9,261 nucleotides of DNA from Bdellovibrionaceae bacterium UBA5009 (lineage in GTDB: Bacteria; Bdellovibrionota; Bdellovibrionia; Bdellovibrionales; Bdellovibrionaceae): positions 26,504 through 35,764 of the forward strand of contig DGYJ01000070.1 of NCBI GenBank assembly GCA_002396665.1, read 5' to 3'. Below are positions 5,659-9,261 of this stretch, piece by piece. The notes beneath the pieces are model-generated. The model was not told the DNA's origin, made no database searches, and worked only from the letters and a program-made list of their open reading frames with translations. The translations under genes were made by a program, and so were the position numbers. Within the stretch, counting starts at the first letter, position 1. Each line of letters begins with the position of its first letter.

Positions 5659-7035
5659 ATGCCACCCTTATGGCCTATGGATTGGGTCTTGGGAAAAATT
5701 GTTAAGAAATTTTCACTTTTAAGTTTTTGTGTCTTTGTCAGCCTTTCCAACGGCTGTGAAGGACCTTTGCCCTTTGGGGCCGAAAGCTCTACCGATGGGA
5801 AGCCCCTTGAAGTGCTTATTTTGAACCATCCCCAGTCCTATCAAAAAGGAAAAAACAAAGAAATCTATGGATTTGATGCCGATCTGGTCGACAATTTCGC
5901 ATCAACTCATAATTCGAAAATTCATTTTAAAGTTTATAAAAATTCGCAGTTGATGCTGCGTGATTTTGAAAATGGAATTGGTGATCTTGCTATCCCAGTG
6001 CTACCCACGGGATTATTGAATGATTTTTCAAAAGGCCCCCTCTTTGACGAAAGTCACTTGGGACTTTTTTGCGAACGACGGCTTAAAATTCTTAAAAGTT
6101 CAGACTTAAAAAAATATAAATTTGTCTTATTTAAAAAATTCAGCACTCTGAAAGATCAGCAAAATTTAATTCAATCCATTCCCGAGTCCCAACGCATCAC
6201 CCTTGATACAGACAATACACAAATCGCCTTTGAACTTATTCGCGATAAAAAAGCGGACTGCACTGTCGTTGAAGAAAAAGAGGGCCACTACTGGTCTGAA
6301 ACTTTTTTACAAGTGCACTGGTTTCAAAATTTTAAAAGCGAAGTGCAAACATCATGGCTTGTGTCTAAAAATAAACCAGAACTTCATCGCCAACTTAGAA
6401 ACTGGTTTCTTAAAATAAGTCGCAATGGCGATTTTTTAAAAATGAAGGATCGCTATTTTCTGAATTGGCGCAAATTAGAGGCCAATGATGTTCGAATTTT
6501 CTTTCAAAGAAAAAAGCAGATCTTGCCTGAATACTTACCACTTATCAAAAAAGCAGCCTTGCAAGCAGGATTACCATGGCACTTGGTTGCAGCTGTAGCC
6601 TATCAAGAATCTGGTTGGAATCCCTGGGCAGAAAGCCATACGGGCGTAAAAGGCTTCATGCAGCTGACTCTTGAAACTGCGGCCCGTTTCCAACTGACTG
6701 ATCGCTTAGACCCAGAGCAAAGCCTTTGGGCTGGGGCACAATATTTAAAATTTTTGTTAAATCAATTTCCACCGCAGTTGAATTCAAAAGATCGACTTGC
6801 ACTGGCCTTGGCCGCTTACAATATTGGCTTGGGACACCTTTGGGATGCCCAAGATTTAGCTCGCCAGCATGGTAAAAATCCATACAGCTGGAAGGATGTC
6901 AGCCAAGTGCTACCACTGCTTGCAAATCAAAAATACTATTCGCGACTAAGATACAAACAGGCCCGTGGCTACGAGGCCGTTGATTATGTTGAGAAAACAA
7001 AATCCTATTATCAACTTTTAGTCTTAAGAAACTAA
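5659..7035 (+). CDS. mltF: MltF-like membrane-bound lytic transglycosylase
   Basis: A 458-residue periplasmic peptidoglycan-cleaving enzyme with the two-part build of MltF. A hydrophobic signal (about 14-30) ends in LSNGC with Cys33, a poor but possible lipobox. Residues about 48-272 resemble a family 3 solute-binding domain (VLILNHPQSY, YGFDADLVDNFA, FENGIGDLAIPVLP), which in MltF regulates the enzyme. Residues about 290-458 are the SLT catalytic domain: WHLVAAVAYQESGWNP with catalytic Glu317, GVKGFMQLTLETAARF (329-344) and ALAAYNIGLGHL (383-394). It cleaves the MurNAc-GlcNAc bond, leaving 1,6-anhydro ends. The start is uncertain: no ribosome site precedes 5659, and the in-frame ATG at 5677 gives a tidier signal peptide. 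The gene follows trmFO by 75 bp and ends in a strong terminator. In a predator such an enzyme could act on its own wall or on prey wall; the sequence cannot say which. Confidence 0.88.
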   Translation: MPPLWPMDWVLGKIVKKFSLLSFCVFVSLSNGCEGPLPFGAESSTDGKPLEVLILNHPQSYQKGKNKEIYGFDADLVDNFASTHNSKIHFKVYKNSQLMLRDFENGIGDLAIPVLPTGLLNDFSKGPLFDESHLGLFCERRLKILKSSDLKKYKFVLFKKFSTLKDQQNLIQSIPESQRITLDTDNTQIAFELIRDKKADCTVVEEKEGHYWSETFLQVHWFQNFKSEVQTSWLVSKNKPELHRQLRNWFLKISRNGDFLKMKDRYFLNWRKLEANDVRIFFQRKKQILPEYLPLIKKAALQAGLPWHLVAAVAYQESGWNPWAESHTGVKGFMQLTLETAARFQLTDRLDPEQSLWAGAQYLKFLLNQFPPQLNSKDRLALALAAYNIGLGHLWDAQDLARQHGKNPYSWKDVSQVLPLLANQKYYSRLRYKQARGYEAVDYVEKTKSYYQLLVLRN

Positions 7036-7060
7036 AAAGCGAGCATTGCGCTCGCTTTTT
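7034..7060. terminator. Strong bidirectional hairpin terminator
   Basis: An 11-bp perfect stem (AAAAAGCGAGC at 7034-7044 and GCTCGCTTTTT at 7050-7060) with a five-base loop overlaps the mltF stop codon by two bases. The GC-rich core AGCGAGC is flanked by A-run and T-run, so the hairpin has a U-tract when read from either side and can end both mltF and the convergent lipoprotein gene, whose stop is 29 bp away. Confidence 0.92.
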
Positions 7061-7088
7061 AAGATTTACAATAAATTTGACATTAAAA

Positions 7089-7844
7089 TTATTGAACGTC
7101 TTCATCTCTGAATAATGATCTGTTGTTGCTATAGTTGAAAAAATAAACTGCTTTGGCCTGATTTTTACCGTTAATTTTAAGATCTAAATCATTTGCTGAA
7201 AAAGTAGTTTTTTGGTTTCCAGCGAAAGTGAGTGTCAAATGCTGATTACTAGTCGCTCCAGTAGCATCCTTACCTTCGATATTTGAAACATTCGAATACG
7301 AAACACCCTTAGAATTAAGTAATTCGTAAAATGCACCATTTTTGCCAAGAAAAAAAACTTGTCCTGTTGTCGCGCGAGCAATGATTCTACCTGCAATACC
7401 TTTTATTTCTACAATGTTTGTATTTGCTCCAAAATCATATTTAATTCTATTGCAGTTTCCGCTTCCAATAAGCGGCTTAGTTTGAACAGTCACAATAGTT
7501 CCTGATTTTTTCATCAAAAATACTTGCATTACATAATTAATAGATGTTGTAGAACTACTAAATTGCTTACAATCACGAACATTAGAAGCAATTCTTGAAA
7601 GATCATTGTTAGACATATAGCAACCAGCTTGTCTTACTTTTTCAGCACATCTATCGCCAGCGGCATTTGATGGCTCGCGAGCGTCTGCTTCTTGCATCCA
7701 ATAGGCATCTTCATATGTTGTTAAGGGATATTGCTGACTGTACTCAGGTGGAGTAGCATTTGAAGCTGTTGGTGTTGGTGCATGTGTACACGCAGTAAAA
7801 GCAAATCCTAAAGTAACTGCTAACAATAAAGACATATTTCTCAT
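7089..7844 (-). CDS. Putative lipoprotein of unknown function, Cys-containing and beta-rich
   Basis: A 251-residue protein I do not recognise. The signal peptide (MRNMSLLLAVTLGFAFTAC) ends in FTAC, an acceptable if imperfect lipobox with Cys19. A Thr/Pro/Ala linker follows (20-40), then an acidic aromatic patch YEDAYWMQEADARE (44-57). Four further cysteines (66, 75, 92, 131) could form two disulfides in the periplasm. The second half is beta-rich: GRIIARATTGQVFFLGKNGAFYEL (152-175, in which a strand-turn-strand resembles a beta-propeller blade) and later QHLTLTFAGNQKTTFSANDLDLKI. The start is well supported by ribosome site AAAGGAG (complement of 7852-7858), seven bases away. Base composition is clearly lower in GC than its neighbours: three of four 60-base lines I counted gave 25-30%, the fourth 37%. 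It lies after glmS on the same strand but 216 bp away, so it probably has its own promoter. Confidence 0.8.
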   Translation of the reverse strand: MRNMSLLLAVTLGFAFTACTHAPTPTASNATPPEYSQQYPLTTYEDAYWMQEADAREPSNAAGDRCAEKVRQAGCYMSNNDLSRIASNVRDCKQFSSSTTSINYVMQVFLMKKSGTIVTVQTKPLIGSGNCNRIKYDFGANTNIVEIKGIAGRIIARATTGQVFFLGKNGAFYELLNSKGVSYSNVSNIEGKDATGATSNQHLTLTFAGNQKTTFSANDLDLKINGKNQAKAVYFFNYSNNRSLFRDEDVQ

Positions 7845-7925
7845 CGCAAAACTCCTTTTAATTGATGAATAATTTAATCGAACTTGATTAGGTTAACGAA
7901 GGACCACAATGTGCACAAAGCAAAA

Positions 7926-7968
7926 CTTCAAATTAAGCTTTTGTGTTAGTCGATGTTTAATCATGAAG
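7926..7968 (-). other. Imperfect inverted repeat in the glmS-lipoprotein gap
   Basis: CTTCA (7926-7930) pairs with TGAAG (7964-7968) and ATTAA (7932-7936) with TTAAT (7957-7961), leaving a small internal bulge and a 20-base loop. Read leftward it is followed by TTTTGCTTTG, so it could be a weak glmS terminator or a leader structure for the lipoprotein gene. The stem is AT-rich and support is slight. The rest of the 216-bp gap (7845-8060) shows no gene and no convincing promoter boxes. Confidence 0.2.
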
Positions 7969-8060
7969 CCATTGATGCAAGACCTAAAGCTAGTAAAATG
8001 AAATAGTGAATAAGATCAGACGTCATTATTTACAATGATTCATCAGCGACCATAAAGCGA

Positions 8061-9261
8061 CTATTCCACCGTCACGGACTTAGCTAAATTTCGTGGTTGA
8101 TCCACATCGTAGCCCAACTCGCTGGCCAAATGATAGGCCATCAACTGCAAGGGTACAACACTCAGCAATGGATCTGTCGCCCAACTACTTTTTGGTAAAG
8201 ACAAATAGTATCTGCTGATTTCTTTTAATTTGTGATTGTCACCAGTACCAATTGAAATCACCTGACCGCCACGTGCACGGACCTCTTCAAGATTACTTAA
8301 AGTTTTTTCGTACCATTGATCTTGCGGGGCCAACATCACAACGGCCATGTTTTCATCTATCAAAGCCAAGGGCCCGTGCTTCATTTCACCGGCCGCATAA
8401 CCTTCGGCATGGTAGTAAGCGAGCTCTTTCAGCTTTAGCGCGCCTTCCATAGCAATTGGATACTGAGTGCCCCGGCCCATATACAAAAAGCCCTTGAATT
8501 TTTTTAGCTCGGCAGCGGCTTCAGAAAAATATTTATCATAGGATAATACAACTTCAAGCTGACTTGGAATAGCCAACAAATGTCGAATTTGTTCGGACTC
8601 TAACTGCGCCGTTAAAGTTCCGCGGACCTTCGCCACACCTAAGGCCCAAACATTCAAAACCGCCAAGGAAGACATAAATGCCTTCGTGCTAGCCACACCA
8701 ATTTCTGGCCCGGATTGCATGTACAAATGCCCATCGGCCTCACGATCAATGGATGATTTTTGCACATTACAAAGACTCAGTGTCATGGCCTGGGATGTTT
8801 TTGCCAAGCGAAGTGCTGCCAAGGTATCAGCAGTTTCCCCACTTTGTGAAATCGTCACCACCAAAGTTTTTTCGTTAATGATTGGCTTGCGGTAGCGGAA
8901 CTCACTGGCGATGTCGATTTCGACAGGAATTCTTGCCCAGGTTTCGAGCAAATATTTGCCGACCATGGCGGCGTAATAACTTGTCCCGCAGGCCACAATA
9001 AAAATTCGATCAAGTTTTTTATAGGCTTCATGGCTTTCGCCAAAACCCAAAGTCTCCAATTTAATTTTTTCAGATTGTCGATCAATATGATGATCCAAAA
9101 CAGCCGAAACTGCACGGGGTTGTTCGTGGATCTCTTTCAACATAAAATGCGGATACCCGCCCTTCTGCACCGCATCCATCGACTCCGTAACTGTTTCTGG
9201 CATTCGTTGAATTATTTGAACATCTTTGACAGAGCGCACTTCCACGCGATCTGCCCACAGC
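8061..9261 (-). CDS. glmS: Glucosamine-6-phosphate synthase (isomerizing), C-terminal two thirds
   Basis: 399 residues are visible; the frame stays open to the window edge, so the N-terminal glutaminase domain (about 200 residues in the roughly 610-residue enzyme) lies outside. GlmS turns fructose-6-phosphate and glutamine into glucosamine-6-phosphate, the entry step to UDP-GlcNAc for peptidoglycan and LPS. Seen here are the linker GGYPHFMLKEIHEQPRAV, a first SIS domain with VACGTSYYAAMVGKYLLE and TISQSGETADTLAALR, and a second SIS domain with MEGALKLKELAYYHAEGYAAGEMKHGPLALID. The residues equivalent to E. coli Glu488 and His504 are present, and the C-terminus DVDQPRNLAKSVTVE keeps the Lys603 equivalent that reacts with the sugar. 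A GTG at 9243-9245 is an internal valine, not a start: the frame continues upstream with LWADR. Any riboswitch or promoter would lie beyond the right edge. Confidence 0.96.
   Translation of the reverse strand, partial: LWADRVEVRSVKDVQIIQRMPETVTESMDAVQKGGYPHFMLKEIHEQPRAVSAVLDHHIDRQSEKIKLETLGFGESHEAYKKLDRIFIVACGTSYYAAMVGKYLLETWARIPVEIDIASEFRYRKPIINEKTLVVTISQSGETADTLAALRLAKTSQAMTLSLCNVQKSSIDREADGHLYMQSGPEIGVASTKAFMSSLAVLNVWALGVAKVRGTLTAQLESEQIRHLLAIPSQLEVVLSYDKYFSEAAAELKKFKGFLYMGRGTQYPIAMEGALKLKELAYYHAEGYAAGEMKHGPLALIDENMAVVMLAPQDQWYEKTLSNLEEVRARGGQVISIGTGDNHKLKEISRYYLSLPKSSWATDPLLSVVPLQLMAYHLASELGYDVDQPRNLAKSVTVE

Noticed and set aside
7908..7917. TGTGCACA dyad in the glmS-lipoprotein gap
   Set aside because: Eight bases, no second copy nearby and no promoter boxes placed around it.
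9243..9245. GTG as the start of a short, isomerase-only GlmS
   Set aside because: The frame continues upstream without a stop to the window edge, no ribosome site precedes the GTG, and GlmS normally has a glutaminase domain before this point.
1..9261. CRISPR arrays, tRNA or rRNA genes, insertion sequences, defence or toxin-antitoxin genes
   Set aside because: I read both strands and saw no regularly spaced repeats, no tRNA-like cloverleaf, no transposase or integrase motifs and no paired small genes of that kind.

Overview
The window reads as a gene-dense housekeeping stretch of a diderm (Gram-negative) bacterium. MlaE/MlaF/MlaD homologues, several Sec and lipoprotein signals and a lytic transglycosylase all point to an outer membrane and periplasm. 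Combining those with the folate-type tRNA methylase TrmFO, instead of any gamma-proteobacterial arrangement, fits Bdellovibrionota or the former Deltaproteobacteria. The layout, the AMIN-domain exported protein and the general protein style suggest a Bdellovibrio-like predator. This assignment is inference from protein style; no database search was possible. GC looks to be about 40% by eye.

Layout: (1) 1-715, minus strand: the start of an exported AMIN-domain protein that runs off the left edge. (2) 716-888: a divergent intergenic region with two short palindromes, one a perfect 14-bp TGTCAGGCCTGACA. (3) 889-3738, plus strand: a tight four-gene operon (lipoprotein, mlaE, mlaF, mlaD) with overlapping stops and starts, encoding an MCE/Mla-type phospholipid transporter. 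(4) 3788-4180, minus: a DUF721/DciA-type gene, convergent with mlaD and divergent from the next gene. (5) 4252-5583, plus: trmFO. (6) 5659-7035, plus: an MltF-like lytic transglycosylase, closed by a strong hairpin at 7034-7060 that can also serve the convergent gene. (7) 7089-7844, minus: an AT-rich, unrecognised lipoprotein with four cysteines besides the lipidated one. (8) 8061-9261, minus: the isomerase half of glmS, running off the right edge.

Most genes serve envelope upkeep: lipid traffic between the membranes (mla), precursor supply for peptidoglycan and LPS (glmS makes glucosamine-6-phosphate), peptidoglycan cleavage (mltF) and exported or lipid-anchored proteins of unknown role. trmFO and dciA serve tRNA modification and replication. 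I see no mobile element, CRISPR array, tRNA or rRNA. Nothing here amounts to a clear new multi-gene system. The least explained parts are the lipoprotein heading the mla operon, the AT-rich lipoprotein next to glmS, and the palindromic operator-like region ahead of the mla operon.
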